A DNA stretch of 64,000 bases, taken from assembly GCF_017654605.1 (NCBI RefSeq), contig NZ_CP072113.1, positions 2,232,001-2,296,000 on the forward strand. The letters are read 5' to 3'. The notes beneath the pieces were generated by a model. That model was not told where the DNA came from. It searched no databases and worked only from the letters and a program-made list of their open reading frames with translations. The position numbers and the translations under genes were made by a program. Within the stretch, counting starts at the first letter, position 1, and the number at the start of each line of letters is the position of its first letter. Shown here in pieces: positions 1 through 10,438 of the stretch. This DNA is from Yimella sp. cx-51 (GTDB lineage: Bacteria > Actinomycetota > Actinomycetes > Actinomycetales > Dermatophilaceae).

Positions 1-96
1 TTCGAGCTGGGTGCGCCGGGCGGCCATGACCGCGAACTCGGCGCCCACGAAGAAGGCATTGCCGACGAGCAACAACAGTGAGAAGAGGAGGCTCAC
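1..96 (-). CDS. CNNM-domain (hemolysin/HlyC-type) membrane protein, N-terminal fragment
   Basis: Only the first 32 codons lie in the window; the gene runs off the left edge. The GTG start at 96 overlaps the TGA of the upstream gene by 4 nt (GTGA), so the two are translationally coupled. The visible peptide is one hydrophobic helix (SLLFSLLLLVGNAFFVGAEF) followed by MAARRTQLE. This is the N-terminal signature of CNNM transmembrane domains, where a helix is followed by an AEF/R motif. Tandem pairs of such proteins are common in actinobacteria and are thought to act in magnesium or divalent cation handling. The CBS and CorC parts are outside the window. Confidence 0.85.
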   Translation of the reverse strand, partial: MSLLFSLLLLVGNAFFVGAEFAVMAARRTQLE

Positions 97-1412
97 GACT
101 CGTCCGCCTCGTCAACAGGCACCACCGGCGTCAGGCGCACGCGGTCGACACGGCGCTTGTCCATCGACAGCACCCGCAGCCGCCAGCCGTCCAACCCGAT
201 CTCGTCGCCCACCTGCGGAACGCGACCGACCTGTTCCATGACGAAGCCACCGACCGTCTCGTAGGTCTTGCCTTCGGGAATCTCGGCCCCGATGCGATCA
301 CGCACCTCGTCCGGACGCCACATGCCCGAAACCGTCCAACTGCCGTCCGGCAGCAGGCGGCTCGGGTCGGTCACCAGGTCGTGCTCGTCGCTCACCTCGC
401 CGACGATCTCCTCGATGACGTCCTCGAGCGTGATGACCCCGCTGGTACCGGCGTACTCGTCGATCACGACGACCATCTGCAGGCCTGCACCGCGCAGTTG
501 CAAGAGCAACGGGTCGAGACGCACCGTCTCGGGGACGAAGACCGGCGGCACCATGAGTGCGGTCACGGGCACGTCGTCGCGGCGGTCCGGCGGCACGGCG
601 ATGGCCTTCTTGACATGCACCATGCCCTCGACGTCGTCCCAGTCGTCTCCGAGCACCGGGAACCGCGAGTGGCCGGACGCTCGGGCCAGATCGATGACAT
701 CAGCAGCCGTGGCGGTGCGCTCGACGGCAGAACTACGCACGCGCGGGGTCATCACGTCGGCGGCCACCCGATCACCGAAACCGAGCGACCGGGCGAGGAT
801 CGCCGCCGTGCCTTCCTCGATCGTGCCGGCGGCGGCGGACTGGCGCACCATGCTCGCCAGCTCCTGTGGGGTGCGAGCGGCCGACAATTCTTCCTGCGGC
901 TCGATGTTCATCGCCCGCAAGACCGCGTTCGCCGAACCGTTGAGCACAAGGATGAGCGGGCGGAAGATCAACGCGAAGATGCGCACCGGAACGGCAACCA
1001 CGGTCGCGACCTGCAGCGGTGCGGAGATGCCGAGGAACTGTGGGATGAGTTCGCCGAAGATCATCGAGAAGACCGCGGCGATCACCAACGCGAGCACGGT
1101 CGAGGTGGTGGCCGCGACGGTGCCGGTCAGCCCGATCGACTCCAGCGGACCCTCGAGCAGCTTGCCGAGCGACGGCTCCACCAACCAGCCGAGCACCAGG
1201 GTGGTGAGGGTGATACCGACCTGGGCAGCCGAGAGTTGGGTCGACAGCGAGCGCAGCGAGGGAAGCACCGCACCGGCGCCGGCGTGGCCTTCGTCGACGG
1301 CGCGCTGAACACTGGGACGGTCGAGCGCGACGAGTGAGAACTCCGCAGCCACGAACATCGCCGTCCCGACCGTGAGCAGCACGCCGACGCCGATGAGAAG
1401 CCATTCGTACAT
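93..1412 (-). CDS. Hemolysin family / CNNM-CBS-CorC_HlyC membrane protein
   Basis: 439 aa, full family length. Residues 1-190 form a CNNM membrane domain with about four hydrophobic segments, an N-terminal AAEFSLVALDR motif and a FGELIPQ motif, equivalent to the GELVPK ion-site region of CNNM/CorB proteins. Residues ~210-335 are a CBS pair (DVMTPR, VVIDEYAGTSGVITLEDVIEEIVGE). Residues ~350-430 are a CorC_HlyC domain. CNNM/CorB relatives are implicated in Mg2+ efflux or homeostasis; the hemolysin name is historical. The ATG at 1412 faces a 143-190 bp divergent region shared with the ABC operon. The stop overlaps the start of a second CNNM gene. Confidence 0.92.
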   Translation of the reverse strand: MYEWLLIGVGVLLTVGTAMFVAAEFSLVALDRPSVQRAVDEGHAGAGAVLPSLRSLSTQLSAAQVGITLTTLVLGWLVEPSLGKLLEGPLESIGLTGTVAATTSTVLALVIAAVFSMIFGELIPQFLGISAPLQVATVVAVPVRIFALIFRPLILVLNGSANAVLRAMNIEPQEELSAARTPQELASMVRQSAAAGTIEEGTAAILARSLGFGDRVAADVMTPRVRSSAVERTATAADVIDLARASGHSRFPVLGDDWDDVEGMVHVKKAIAVPPDRRDDVPVTALMVPPVFVPETVRLDPLLLQLRGAGLQMVVVIDEYAGTSGVITLEDVIEEIVGEVSDEHDLVTDPSRLLPDGSWTVSGMWRPDEVRDRIGAEIPEGKTYETVGGFVMEQVGRVPQVGDEIGLDGWRLRVLSMDKRRVDRVRLTPVVPVDEADES

Positions 1413-1432
1413 AGGGCTGCAATAGTGGCACG

Positions 1433-1446
1433 GCTGGGCGCCCAGC
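1433..1446. promoter_or_regulatory. 14-bp perfect palindrome in divergent intergenic region
   Basis: GCTGGGCGCCCAGC lies about 20 bp upstream of the CNNM gene and over 100 bp upstream of the ABC operon. It could be an operator or a small hairpin. No regulator gene is next to it, so this is only a structural observation. Confidence 0.25.
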
Positions 1447-1600
1447 TTCGCCCATCTCAGCCGGGCGATACGCCTCCCGGATCCGGCCGAGCATGACCTT
1501 CTTCACACGAGAACCCGCGGGCCGGTGACCAACATCACCCGGTGGCAATGTTCTGATGGAGTGGTCCATTGCCAACACGTCGACTTGGGGGTCTCCAAAC

Positions 1601-2623
1601 GTGTCAGCTCCACCAGCGACCGCGGGCTCGAAGGAACGCGGCCGCATTGAAGTCAATCAACTCAGCAAATCATTCAAGACCTTTCGCGCCGTCGACGACC
1701 TGTCGTTCAGTGTGGATCCGGGCCGGATCACCGGCTTCCTCGGTCCGAACGGCGCCGGCAAGACCACCACGCTGCGGATGATCCTCGGCCTGATCAGGCC
1801 CACATCCGGCAGTTCCACCATCGGTGGCGTGCCCTACGTCGACCTCGCCAACCCACTGGGCACCGTCGGTGCTGCACTGGAGGCGACCAACTTCCACCCT
1901 GGACGCACCGGACGCGATCACCTCCGGGTGCTCTGCACCTCGGCTGGCCTGCCCGACTCGCGTGCCGACCAACTGCTCGAACTCGTCGGCATTCCGGCCG
2001 CCGCTAAGAAGCGTGCCGGTGGTTACTCGATGGGCATGCGGCAGCGCCTCGGCCTGGCCGGCGCTCTGCTGGGCGACCCGGACATCCTCATCCTGGACGA
2101 GCCGGCCAACGGCCTCGACCCTGAGGGCATCCGCTGGCTGCGCGGCTTCCTGCGTCACCTGGCGGGCGAAGGCAAGACCATCCTGGTGTCCAGCCATCTG
2201 CTCTCCGAGGTCGAGCAGACCGTCGATGACGTGATCATCCTCGCCAACGGCCGCCTCATCCGGCAGGGCACGATCGAGGAACTGCGCGGTGAGCCCAAGG
2301 TGCGGGTGCGCACCCCGGACGCCGGGCAGTTGGCGCAGGCCTTGCAAGGCGCTGGCATCAAGGCCGAGCCGGGTGACGAATCCGGCGTCGTGGTCGCTGT
2401 CAGCGACGACCCCGCACGCGTCGGCGACCTCGCCTACGAGGCTCGCGTACGGGTGCATGAGCTCACCCGCCAGAAGGCCGATCTGGAGCACCTGTTCTTC
2501 CAGCTCACGAGCCAGGGCGATGCCCGAAACCGCAATCTGGGCGCGCAGTCCGACCAGCACCACCAGCCGGGAGGCGGCGGCGCGCCGCAAGCCCAGCAGG
2601 CACCGATCGAAGGAGGTCGCTGA
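1601..2623 (+). CDS. ABC transporter ATP-binding protein (NatA/DrrA-like)
   Basis: About 340 aa from the GTG at 1601, which has GGGGG about 9 nt upstream; an ATG at 1556 in the same frame would add 15 residues. It is a single ABC nucleotide-binding domain with Walker A (GPNGAGKTT), the signature as YSMGMRQRLGLAGALL, Walker B (ILILDEPANGLD) and an H-loop (SSHLL). The C-terminal ~100 residues resemble the regulatory tail of multidrug/antibiotic-type exporters, ending in a Q/G-rich disordered stretch. The stop overlaps the permease ATG by 1 nt. It should power the permease that follows; the substrate cannot be inferred. Confidence 0.9.
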   Translation: MSAPPATAGSKERGRIEVNQLSKSFKTFRAVDDLSFSVDPGRITGFLGPNGAGKTTTLRMILGLIRPTSGSSTIGGVPYVDLANPLGTVGAALEATNFHPGRTGRDHLRVLCTSAGLPDSRADQLLELVGIPAAAKKRAGGYSMGMRQRLGLAGALLGDPDILILDEPANGLDPEGIRWLRGFLRHLAGEGKTILVSSHLLSEVEQTVDDVIILANGRLIRQGTIEELRGEPKVRVRTPDAGQLAQALQGAGIKAEPGDESGVVVAVSDDPARVGDLAYEARVRVHELTRQKADLEHLFFQLTSQGDARNRNLGAQSDQHHQPGGGGAPQAQQAPIEGGR

Positions 2624-3423
2624 TGGGACGCGCAGTGAAATCTGAGATCCGCAAGATGCTCACCACCCGGATGTGGTGGGGCATGGCGATCGCCATCTTC
2701 TCCTGCGGAGCGCTGTTCGCGCTCCTCTTCGGTGCGATCTCGCGCACCAAGCCTGACCCCAACAATCCCGGCGTACCTGTGTTCACACCGCTGGAAGCCG
2801 CGATCAACACCTACACCGGCGGAGTCGGCTTCGGCTACGTCTTCCTCATGGTCATCGGCATCATGACGATCGGTGCCGAATACCGTCACAAGACCATCAC
2901 CGGAACGCTGCTGGCCAACCCCAAGCGTCCCAGCATGATCGCCTCCAAGGTGATCGCGTTGCTCGCTTTCGGCATCCTCTACGGGTTGGTCTTCCTGGTC
3001 GGCTCGGTGTCGGTCGGAGCGGCCATCCTGTCCGCCCGGGGCCTGCAGGCCTTCCCCGAAGCAGGGACGCTCACCCGCTCGCTGCTCCTGGTGTTGCTGG
3101 TGCTGGGCCTCTGGGCGCTCATCGGCCTCGGTCTGGGCGTGCTGATCCCGAACCAGGTCGCGGCCATCCTGATCGGCGTCGGCATCGCGTTCATCGTCGA
3201 ACCGATCATCGGTTTCGCGATCAGCAGCATCTCGTGGGGCAAGGACGTCGCCCAGTTCCTCCCGAGCCAGGCCACCGCTGCCGTACTCGGTGGTTACTCA
3301 GGTGACCCCGATGCGTCCACGGCCGGGCTCAACTGGTGGCAGGGCAGCCTGACCCTGCTGGTCTACGCAGCGATCTTCGTGGCCATCGGGACGTGGTTGA
3401 CCAACCGTCGCGACGTCACTTGA
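2623..3423 (+). CDS. ABC-2 type transporter permease
   Basis: 266 aa. The cytoplasmic start ([19 protein letters not shown]) is typical of ABC-2 permeases. It is followed by about six membrane segments, including [20 protein letters not shown], which holds the conserved E-Y-R-H/T element found in many exporter permeases. It partners with the ATPase encoded immediately upstream, in a two-gene operon closed by the hairpin at 3445-3480. The last part reads [10 protein letters not shown]. The substrate is unknown. Confidence 0.9.
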   Translation: MGRAVKSEIRKMLTTRMWWGMAIAIFSCGALFALLFGAISRTKPDPNNPGVPVFTPLEAAINTYTGGVGFGYVFLMVIGIMTIGAEYRHKTITGTLLANPKRPSMIASKVIALLAFGILYGLVFLVGSVSVGAAILSARGLQAFPEAGTLTRSLLLVLLVLGLWALIGLGLGVLIPNQVAAILIGVGIAFIVEPIIGFAISSISWGKDVAQFLPSQATAAVLGGYSGDPDASTAGLNWWQGSLTLLVYAAIFVAIGTWLTNRRDVT

Positions 3424-3444
3424 CCGATCGCTTCACCCGCTCGG

Positions 3445-3480
3445 ACAGAGCCCAACCTGCAGGCGTAGGCTGGGCTCTGT
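3445..3480 (+). terminator. Hairpin terminator after the ABC exporter operon
   Basis: Arms ACAGAGCCCA and TGGGCTCTGT pair perfectly over 10 bp around a 16-nt loop, 22 nt after the permease stop. The tract that follows (CTGTCTGTGTC) is only moderately T-rich. It also separates the exporter from kgd. Confidence 0.7.
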
Positions 3481-3539
3481 CTGTGTCTCACCACACACCC
3501 ACGATCGTTCGGCGACGCACATTGAAAGAGGCGCATCAG

Positions 3540-6500
3540 GTGTCCCAGCCTTCTGACCCCCTCGCGAGTTTCGGCCCCAACGAGTGGTTGGTCGACGAAC
3601 TCTACGAGCAGTACCTCAAGGACAAGAACTCCGTCGACAAGGCGTGGTGGAGCTTCTTCGCCGATTACCAGCCCGACGCGCAGTCGTCCTCCTCCAACGG
3701 CGCCAACGCCTCGGATGCCGACGCTTCCGCGAAGCCGGCGACATCCCCGAACGGCTCCGCTGATTCGGCACAGACCAGCAGCCCGTCCGCTGCGGCAGCC
3801 GACACCGCCGAGCAGGCCGCGCCGCCGGCCGACCAGAAGTCCAGCGACGCCAAGCCGGCCGCCCGTGCCGAGAGCTCCAAGTCCAACCGCACGGTCACCC
3901 TCGACCCCAAGCAGGCCGAGGTCTCCAACTCCCGCCCGATCTCCCGCGACGGCGGCGTCTCCCCCGTCCAGGCACCCGAGGCCGACGACGAGCGGGTCGC
4001 GCTGAAGGGTGTCGCTGCGCGCATCGTCGCCAACATGGAGGCCAGCCTCGAGGTCCCCACGGCAACCAGCGTCCGCTCGGTGCCGGCCAAGTTGTTGATC
4101 GACAACCGCATCGTCATCAACAACCACCTCGCCCGCAGCCGCGGCGGCAAGGTCAGCTTCACCCACCTGCTCGGCTTCGCCATCGTCAAGGCGCTCAAGG
4201 TCGTGCCCGACATGAACAACGCCCTGTCGGAGGACGAGAAGGGCAAGCCGGTGCTGGTGCGCCCCGGCCACGTCAACTTCGGCCTGGCGATCGACCTGCA
4301 GAAGCCGGACGGCAGCCGCACCCTGGTCGTGCCGAGCATCAAGAACGCCGAAGCGATGGACTTCGTGCAGTTCTGGACCGCCTACGAAGACATGGTCAAG
4401 AAGGCCCGCACCAACAGCCTCACGGTGGAGGACTACGCCGGCACGACCATCACGCTGACCAACCCCGGCGGCATCGGCACCGTTCACTCCGTCCCCCGCC
4501 TGATGAAGGGCTCAGGCGCCATCATCGGCGCGGGCGCACTGGAGTACCCCGCGGAGTGGCAGGGCGCGAGCACCGACACCCTCAACAAGAACGCCGTCAG
4601 CAAGGTCATGACGCTGACCTCGACCTACGACCACCGCATCATCCAGGGCGCGACCTCGGGTGAGTTCCTGCGCGTGGTCAACCAGCTGCTGCTGGGCGAG
4701 GAAGGCTTCTACGACGAGATCTTCCAGGCCCTGCGCATTCCGTACGAGCCGATCCGCTGGGTGCGCGACATCGACACCAGCCACGACGACGACATCAACA
4801 AGGTCGCCCGTGTGCACGAGTTGATCCATGCCTACCGGGTGCGTGGCCACCTGATGGCCGACACCGACCCGCTGGAGTACAAGCAGCGTCGTCACCCCGA
4901 CCTCGATGTCACCAACCACGGCCTGACCCTGTGGGACCTCGACCGCAGCTTCCCCACCGGCGGATTCGGCGGCGAGCCGTTCCTGAAGCTGCGCAAGATC
5001 CTGGGCATCCTGCGCGACTCGTACTGCCGCGGTATCGGCATCGAGTACATGCACATCCAGGATCCCGAGCAGCGACAGTGGATCCAGAGCAAGGTCGAGG
5101 TGCCCTACGAGAAGGCCACCGCCGACGAGCAGCTTCGTATCCTGCGCAAGCTCAACGCGGCTGAGGCCTTCGAGACCTTCCTGCAGACCAAGTTCGTCGG
5201 CCAGAAGCGGTTCAGCCTCGAAGGCGGCGAGTCGGTCATCGCGCTGCTCGACCGCATCATGTGCGAGGCCGCCGACCAGGGCCTGGACGAGGTCTGCATC
5301 GGCATGCCGCACCGCGGTCGCCTCAACGTGCTGGCCAACATCGCCGGCAAGTCCTACGGGCAGATCTTCCGCGAGTTCGAGGGCACGCAAGACCCCAACT
5401 CCGTGCAGGGTTCCGGCGACGTGAAGTACCACCTCGGCACCGAGGGCGAGTTCGTCTCCGACACCGGCAAGAAGACCAAGGTCTACCTCGCCGCCAACCC
5501 CTCGCACCTCGAGGCGGTCGACCCGGTACTGGAGGGCATCGCCCGCGCCAAGCAGGACCGCATCAACCTCGCTGGCACCGCGTTCACCGTGTTGCCGATC
5601 CTGTTGCACGGTGACGCCGCGTTCGCCGGTCAGGGCGTGGTGGCCGAGACGCTCAACCTGTCGCAGCTGCGCGGTTACCGCACCGGTGGCACGATCCACA
5701 TCGTCATCAACAACCAGGTGGGCTTCACCACTGCGCCGTCGCAGTCTCGTTCGTCCACCTACTCCACCGATGTCGCGCGAATGGTGCAGGCGCCGATCTT
5801 CCACGTCAACGGAGACGACCCCGAGGCCTGCGTCCGGGTGGCCGAGCTCGCGTACGAATTCCGGCAGAAGTTCCGCAAGGACGTCGTCATCGACATGGTC
5901 TGCTACCGGCGCCGTGGTCACAACGAGGGCGACGACCCGTCGATGACGCAGCCGCTGATGTACAACCTCATCGAGGCCAAGCGCAGCGTCCGCAAGCTCT
6001 ACACCGAGGCACTCATCGGACGAGGCGACATCTCCTCCGACGAGGCGGAGGCGGCGCTGCGTGATTACCAGCAGCAGCTGGAGCGGGTCTTCGTGGAGAC
6101 CAAGGCCGCCAAGACCGAGCAGTCGGCCGCCCCCGAGAGCGCCCCGGACGCCTCGACCGGCACGGACGCCGAAGGCCACGGTGGCCTGGAACGCCCGTCG
6201 GCGCAGGCTGCGGACGACGCCACCGTCGACGGACGCAACCGCTCCACCGCGATCAGCGAGTCCGACCTCGCCAAGATCGGCAACACCTGGGTCAACCCGC
6301 CCGAGGGCTTCACCGTCCACCCCAAGCTCGCCAAGCTCATGGAGCGCCGCGCCGACATGGTGCAGCACGGTGGAGTCGACTGGGCCATGGGCGAATTGAC
6401 TGCGTTCGGGTCGTTGCTCATGGAGGGCATCCCGGTGCGCCTGGCCGGTCAGGACAGCCGTCGCGGCACCTTCGTGCAGCGACACGCCGTGTTGATCGAC

Positions 6501-7409
6501 AAGATCAACGGCAACGAGTGGACGCCGCTGCGTTACCTCACGCCCGACCAGGCGTGGTTCTGGGTGTACGACTCGCTGCTGAGTGAGTACGCCGCGATGG
6601 GCTTCGAGTACGGCTACTCGGTGGAGCGCCCCGACGCGCTCGTGCTCTGGGAGGCCCAGTTCGGCGACTTCGTCAACGGCGCACAGACCATCCTGGACGA
6701 GTTCGTGTCGTCCTCGGAGCAGAAGTGGGCGCAGCGTTCGTCGGTGGTGCTGCTGCTCCCCCACGGCTACGAGGGCCAAGGCCCCGACCACAGCTCTGCA
6801 CGCATCGAGCGATTCCTGCAGCTGTTCGCCGAGGACAACATGACGATCGCCTACCCGAGCACGCCGGCGTCGTACTTCCACCTGCTGCGTCGCCAGGCCT
6901 ACGCCCGCCCGCGTCGTCCGCTGGTCGTCTTCACCCCGAAGCAGTTGCTGCGGTTGAAGGCAGCCACCAGCAACCCGGCCGAGTTCACCTCCGGTGTCTT
7001 CCAGCCGGTGCTGCGCGACCAGCACAAGCTCGACAGTTCGAAGGTGACCCGTGTGCTGCTCGCCTCCAGCCGCGTCGTCTACGACTTGGAAGCCGAGCGG
7101 GAGAAGCGCGGCGATGACACGACCGCGATCGTGCGGGTGGAGCAGCTGGCTCCGATCCCGGCCAAGGAGATCGCCGGGGCCGTCGCCGAGTACCCGAACG
7201 CCGAGCTCATGTGGGTGCAGGACGAGCCGAAGAACCAGGGTGCGTGGTCGTTCATGGCGCTGAACCTGCCGGAGCTGCTCGCTGAGCACGGTGAGAACCG
7301 TCCGCTGCAGGTCGCCTGCCGCGCCGCGTCGGCCTCCCCGGCGACCGGCTCGGGCAAGCGCCACCAGATCCAGCAGGCTGAACTGGTCGCCAAGGCCTTC
7401 GACCGCTGA
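3540..7409 (+). CDS. kgd: Multifunctional 2-oxoglutarate dehydrogenase E1 / decarboxylase with E2 domain
   Basis: 1289 aa from the GTG at 3540, with AGAGG 10 nt upstream; the open frame continues further 5' but lacks family sequence. Order: a short N-terminal E1 helix ([14 protein letters not shown]), an Ala/Ser/Pro-rich linker (~40-125), an E2 acyltransferase core (~155-400, [10 protein letters not shown] with the catalytic His), then the ThDP-dependent E1 part ([36 protein letters not shown]) to the end. Known family role: the actinobacterial Kgd/OdhA enzyme decarboxylates 2-oxoglutarate in the TCA cycle and is controlled by the FHA protein GarA/OdhI. A second acidic low-complexity insert (~860-905) interrupts the E1 part. 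The gene stands alone between two terminators. Confidence 0.97.
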   Translation: MSQPSDPLASFGPNEWLVDELYEQYLKDKNSVDKAWWSFFADYQPDAQSSSSNGANASDADASAKPATSPNGSADSAQTSSPSAAAADTAEQAAPPADQKSSDAKPAARAESSKSNRTVTLDPKQAEVSNSRPISRDGGVSPVQAPEADDERVALKGVAARIVANMEASLEVPTATSVRSVPAKLLIDNRIVINNHLARSRGGKVSFTHLLGFAIVKALKVVPDMNNALSEDEKGKPVLVRPGHVNFGLAIDLQKPDGSRTLVVPSIKNAEAMDFVQFWTAYEDMVKKARTNSLTVEDYAGTTITLTNPGGIGTVHSVPRLMKGSGAIIGAGALEYPAEWQGASTDTLNKNAVSKVMTLTSTYDHRIIQGATSGEFLRVVNQLLLGEEGFYDEIFQALRIPYEPIRWVRDIDTSHDDDINKVARVHELIHAYRVRGHLMADTDPLEYKQRRHPDLDVTNHGLTLWDLDRSFPTGGFGGEPFLKLRKILGILRDSYCRGIGIEYMHIQDPEQRQWIQSKVEVPYEKATADEQLRILRKLNAAEAFETFLQTKFVGQKRFSLEGGESVIALLDRIMCEAADQGLDEVCIGMPHRGRLNVLANIAGKSYGQIFREFEGTQDPNSVQGSGDVKYHLGTEGEFVSDTGKKTKVYLAANPSHLEAVDPVLEGIARAKQDRINLAGTAFTVLPILLHGDAAFAGQGVVAETLNLSQLRGYRTGGTIHIVINNQVGFTTAPSQSRSSTYSTDVARMVQAPIFHVNGDDPEACVRVAELAYEFRQKFRKDVVIDMVCYRRRGHNEGDDPSMTQPLMYNLIEAKRSVRKLYTEALIGRGDISSDEAEAALRDYQQQLERVFVETKAAKTEQSAAPESAPDASTGTDAEGHGGLERPSAQAADDATVDGRNRSTAISESDLAKIGNTWVNPPEGFTVHPKLAKLMERRADMVQHGGVDWAMGELTAFGSLLMEGIPVRLAGQDSRRGTFVQRHAVLIDKINGNEWTPLRYLTPDQAWFWVYDSLLSEYAAMGFEYGYSVERPDALVLWEAQFGDFVNGAQTILDEFVSSSEQKWAQRSSVVLLLPHGYEGQGPDHSSARIERFLQLFAEDNMTIAYPSTPASYFHLLRRQAYARPRRPLVVFTPKQLLRLKAATSNPAEFTSGVFQPVLRDQHKLDSSKVTRVLLASSRVVYDLEAEREKRGDDTTAIVRVEQLAPIPAKEIAGAVAEYPNAELMWVQDEPKNQGAWSFMALNLPELLAEHGENRPLQVACRAASASPATGSGKRHQIQQAELVAKAFDR

Positions 7410-7418
7410 TTGCGCGGG

Positions 7419-7456
7419 AAAGGTCCGTCCGGTGCTCGGCACCGGGCGGACCTTTT
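7419..7456 (+). terminator. Rho-independent terminator after kgd
   Basis: AAAGGTCC(G)...(C)GGACCTTTT: about 15 bp of stem around the central GGTGC/GCACC, with a short loop and a TTTT end, 10 nt after the kgd stop. Confidence 0.88.
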
Positions 7457-7531
7457 CGTTGGTCGGACGTCGCCGATGACCTGCATGGGTGTCGCCGCAC
7501 TGCCGGAGGCGGCGACGGGTAGTTTGGACCT

Positions 7532-7708
7532 ATGTATTTCACCGACCGTGGCATCGAGGAACTCGCCACGCGACGAGGCGAGGAAGAAGTGTCGCTGGAG
7601 TGGCTGGCCGACCAGCTGCGCACCTTCGTCGACCTCAATCCTGAGTTCGAGGTGCCGGTGGAGCGGCTCGCCACCTGGCTGGCCCGCCTCGACGATGACG
7701 ACGAATGA
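7532..7708 (+). CDS. DUF6104-type small conserved protein
   Basis: 58 aa, MYFTDRGIEELATRRGEEEV... ending in ARLDDDDE. The sequence matches, from memory, a small acidic family conserved next to kgd across actinobacteria (DUF6104). There is no signal peptide or membrane segment. Most of it should form amphipathic helices (LEWLADQLRTFV, VERLATWLARL). Its function is unknown. The ATG at 7532 has weak upstream GG(A) pairing, and the TGA overlaps the next gene's ATG (ATGA), so the two are probably translationally coupled. Confidence 0.85.
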   Translation: MYFTDRGIEELATRRGEEEVSLEWLADQLRTFVDLNPEFEVPVERLATWLARLDDDDE

Positions 7709-8385
7709 TGAGTGAGGGATCTGTGAGCACCCAATCCGACGGGCACCGCGAGCCGGAATTCAACCCGAGCGCGGAGTTCCAGGTGATCGATGGTCCGCGC
7801 CGCGTCGGGCTGTGCTTCGTCGGCGACGAATATGTCGCCGGTCTGGGCGACCCGAAGGCATTGGGCTGGGTCTCTCGCGTCGTCGCCCGAACGCCGCACG
7901 CCGGCGTCGATCTCGCGGCCTACAACCTCGGGGTGCGCGGCGATTCCTCCACCGACGTCCTGGCCCGCTGGCAACAGGAGGCGCAGCCACGGTGGCGCAC
8001 CGCCAACGAGCGCCGCTTGGTGGTCGGCTTCGGCATGCAGGACATCGAGGAAGGCATCTCGACCGCGCGGTCTCGCCTCAACCTCGCCAACATCCTGGAC
8101 GACGCCTCGTCGTCGGCGATCGCAACCTTTGTCGTCGGCCCGGCTCCAAGCCTTGACGCCGAGACGAACGAGCGCTTGCAGGTGCTCGTCGATGCCCAGG
8201 CCGACGTCTGCTCCCGGCGGGGTGTCACGTACGTCGACTGTTTCCGTCCGCTGCTGGGCCACGACCAGTGGCAGGCCGACCTCTCGGCATCTCCCGATGG
8301 CTTGCCCGGTCAGGCCGGCTATGGACTGATCGCATGGCTCGTGCTGCATGCCGGCTGGCAGAACTGGTTGAACCTCGACGGCTGA
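7705..8385 (+). CDS. SGNH/GDSL-fold hydrolase-like protein with degenerate catalytic blocks
   Basis: 226 aa. The four GDSL blocks can be followed. Block I reads VGDEYVAGLGD, with Glu where the nucleophile Ser should be. Block II is GVRGDSS. Block III reads GFGMQD, where G-x-N-D is usual. Block V reads DGLPGQAGYGLIA, lacking the DxxH His. The fold is therefore recognisable while Ser, Asn and His are all replaced; related actinobacterial proteins beside kgd also carry GDE-type block I as I recall, which would make this a conserved non-classical lineage. ATG 7705 overlaps the upstream stop; a GTG at 7723 preceded by GAGGGA is an alternative start. Confidence 0.8.
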   Translation: MMSEGSVSTQSDGHREPEFNPSAEFQVIDGPRRVGLCFVGDEYVAGLGDPKALGWVSRVVARTPHAGVDLAAYNLGVRGDSSTDVLARWQQEAQPRWRTANERRLVVGFGMQDIEEGISTARSRLNLANILDDASSSAIATFVVGPAPSLDAETNERLQVLVDAQADVCSRRGVTYVDCFRPLLGHDQWQADLSASPDGLPGQAGYGLIAWLVLHAGWQNWLNLDG

Positions 8386-8559
8386 CCAGCCAACTGGCGG
8401 GCTGCTGCGAGCACGCTGCCCGAGCGGAACCACTCGACCGCGCCAAGGTCACAACTGGTGACACACTTTCGGCGAGTGCCTGCAGGCCCTGGGGTAACGG
8501 TGTAAAGATGTGCGGACATTCGTGCCCGCACCCGGGCCCCGCTTCACGAGGAGTTCCCC

Positions 8560-9492
8560 ATGGCTTCGGTCCACCTGCGCCGCCGCGTCGCCCTTACCAC
8601 CGCGCTCGCCCTGTCCTTCGGGCTCACCGCCTGCGGTTCCGACAGCCTCGACACCGGCTCCTCGTCCTCGTCAGGCGGCAGTGCCACGGAGTCGTCGAAG
8701 TCGGTCAGCGCCGACCAGAAGCTCGCCGACATGGTGCCGGCGGCGATCAAGTCCAAGGGCACGATCACGATCGGCACCGACGCCTCCTACGCCCCGAACG
8801 AGTTCCTTGCCGACGACGGCAAGACCATCCAGGGCCTCGACGTCGACCTGGTCAACGCGGTGCTCGCCAAGCTCGGCCTGAAGGCGAACTGGCAGAACGC
8901 CTCGTTCGGCACGATCCAGAACAACGTGCAGAGCGGCAAGTACGACATGGGCGTCTCCTCCTTCACCATCAACAAGGAGCGCCTGGGCGCCGTCACGATG
9001 GTCAGCTACTTCAGCGCCGGCACCCTCTGGGCCACCAAGAAGGGCAACCCCGACAAGGTCAACCCCGCCGAGCCCTGCGGTCTGACGGTCGGCGTGCAGA
9101 AGGACACCGTGCAGGTCGACGACCTCACCACGCGCAGCAAGAAGTGCACGGACGCCGGCAAGAAGGCCATCACCCAGGTCGTCGAGCAGGACCAGAGCAA
9201 GGTGACCGCCAACCTCATCTCCGGCAAGGTGCAGGCGATGGCCTCCGACTCCCCCATCGCGCTCTACGCCGTGCAGCAGACCGGTGACAAGCTCGAAACC
9301 GTCGGCGATGTCTACGACTCCGCGCCCTACGGCCTGGTGCTGAAGAAGGACCAGACCGACTTCGGCAAGGCGCTCGCCGAGGCCTTGAAGTCGATCAAGT
9401 CCGATGGCACCTACGACTCGGTGCTGAAGAAGTGGAACAACACGTCCGGTGCAGTGAGCACCTTCGAGGTGAACCCCAGTGTCGGTGGCTGA
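8560..9492 (+). CDS. Amino-acid ABC transporter substrate-binding lipoprotein
   Basis: 310 aa. The lipoprotein signal runs from MASVHLRRR through a hydrophobic helix to the lipobox LTAC, with Cys about residue 25. A Ser/Gly linker follows, then a SBP_bac_3 domain: TITIGTDASYAPNEF, GLDVDLVNAVLAKLGL, YDMGVSSFTINKER and a closing GTYDSVLKKW. Family 3 proteins bind polar amino acids (Glu/Gln/cystine/Arg type); the exact ligand is not predictable. It is the first gene of a binding protein-permease-ATPase operon, and its 3' end overlaps the permease start by 14 nt. Confidence 0.93.
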   Translation: MASVHLRRRVALTTALALSFGLTACGSDSLDTGSSSSSGGSATESSKSVSADQKLADMVPAAIKSKGTITIGTDASYAPNEFLADDGKTIQGLDVDLVNAVLAKLGLKANWQNASFGTIQNNVQSGKYDMGVSSFTINKERLGAVTMVSYFSAGTLWATKKGNPDKVNPAEPCGLTVGVQKDTVQVDDLTTRSKKCTDAGKKAITQVVEQDQSKVTANLISGKVQAMASDSPIALYAVQQTGDKLETVGDVYDSAPYGLVLKKDQTDFGKALAEALKSIKSDGTYDSVLKKWNNTSGAVSTFEVNPSVGG

Positions 9493-10438
9493 CACACGAG
9501 ACGAAACGGACCGGCCGGGTGAGATCAACGCCCGGCCGGTGCCGCACCCGCTGCGTTGGGTAGCCGTCGGCATCATCCTGCTGCTCATCGCGATGATGAT
9601 CAGCTCGTTCGTCACCAACCCTGCGTGGAATTGGGGCTTCGTCGGAGAGGTGATGAACTACTCACCGGTGCTCGAGGGCCTGGTGAAGGGCACCCTGATC
9701 GGCACCGTCGGCGCGATGATCCTCGGCGTGACCCTCGGCATCATCCTGGCGATCATGCGGCTGTCGGAGAACCCTGTGCTGCGGGGCGTCGCCTTCGCGT
9801 ACACGTGGTTCTTCCGGGCCATCCCGCGCTTGGTCCTTCTGGTGATGATGGGCTCCGGAGTCGCCGTCCTCTACCCGAAGCTCGATGTCGGTTTCCCCTT
9901 CGCACAACAGATCTTCGGGGTCGACAACAACCTGATGGTCGGCTCCATCAACGTCAACCAGCTCTCGAACGGAATCATCGTCGGCATCCTCGGCCTCGGC
10001 TTGTCCGAAGCCGCGTACATGGCCGAGATCGCCCGCGCCGGCATCCAGTCGGTCGATCGCGGTCAGACCGAGGCGGCCCAGGCCCTGGGTATGTCCTCGG
10101 GCAAGTCGATGCGCCGGATCGTGCTCCCGCAGGCCATGCGCGTGATCGTGCCGCCCACCGGCAACGAGACGATCGCCATGGTCAAGGACACCTCGTTGCT
10201 GTCGGCTGTGCCCGTGACGATGGAACTCTGGTACCAGGTGGGTGTGGTCGCCAACAAGACCTACAAGATCGTCCCCGCCTACGTGGCAGGTTTCGTCTGG
10301 TACCTCATTGTCTGCTCGATCCTCATGGTCGGCCAGGCATGGCTGGAACGTCGGTTCGGACGCGGGTTCGGCACGAGCTCCAACAGCCCGGCCAATCGCA
10401 CGAAGTTCCTCGGCATGATCGGAGGTGGCGGCAAGTGA
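9479..10438 (+). CDS. Amino-acid ABC transporter permease (HisM/GlnP family)
   Basis: 319 aa from the GTG at 9479. A polar N-terminus precedes about six membrane helices. The EAA loop is seen as [20 protein letters not shown] followed by VLPQAMR, the contact site for the ATPase. The N-terminal helix with the insert [15 protein letters not shown] is longer than in minimal HisM proteins. It overlaps both neighbours (14 nt upstream, GTGA downstream), consistent with one polycistronic importer. Confidence 0.93.
   Translation: MSVADTRDETDRPGEINARPVPHPLRWVAVGIILLLIAMMISSFVTNPAWNWGFVGEVMNYSPVLEGLVKGTLIGTVGAMILGVTLGIILAIMRLSENPVLRGVAFAYTWFFRAIPRLVLLVMMGSGVAVLYPKLDVGFPFAQQIFGVDNNLMVGSINVNQLSNGIIVGILGLGLSEAAYMAEIARAGIQSVDRGQTEAAQALGMSSGKSMRRIVLPQAMRVIVPPTGNETIAMVKDTSLLSAVPVTMELWYQVGVVANKTYKIVPAYVAGFVWYLIVCSILMVGQAWLERRFGRGFGTSSNSPANRTKFLGMIGGGGK

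Noticed and set aside
4512-7442. 976-codon open frame antisense to kgd
   Set aside because: Mirror of codon bias in high-GC coding DNA; no family signature, and kgd on the other strand is certain.
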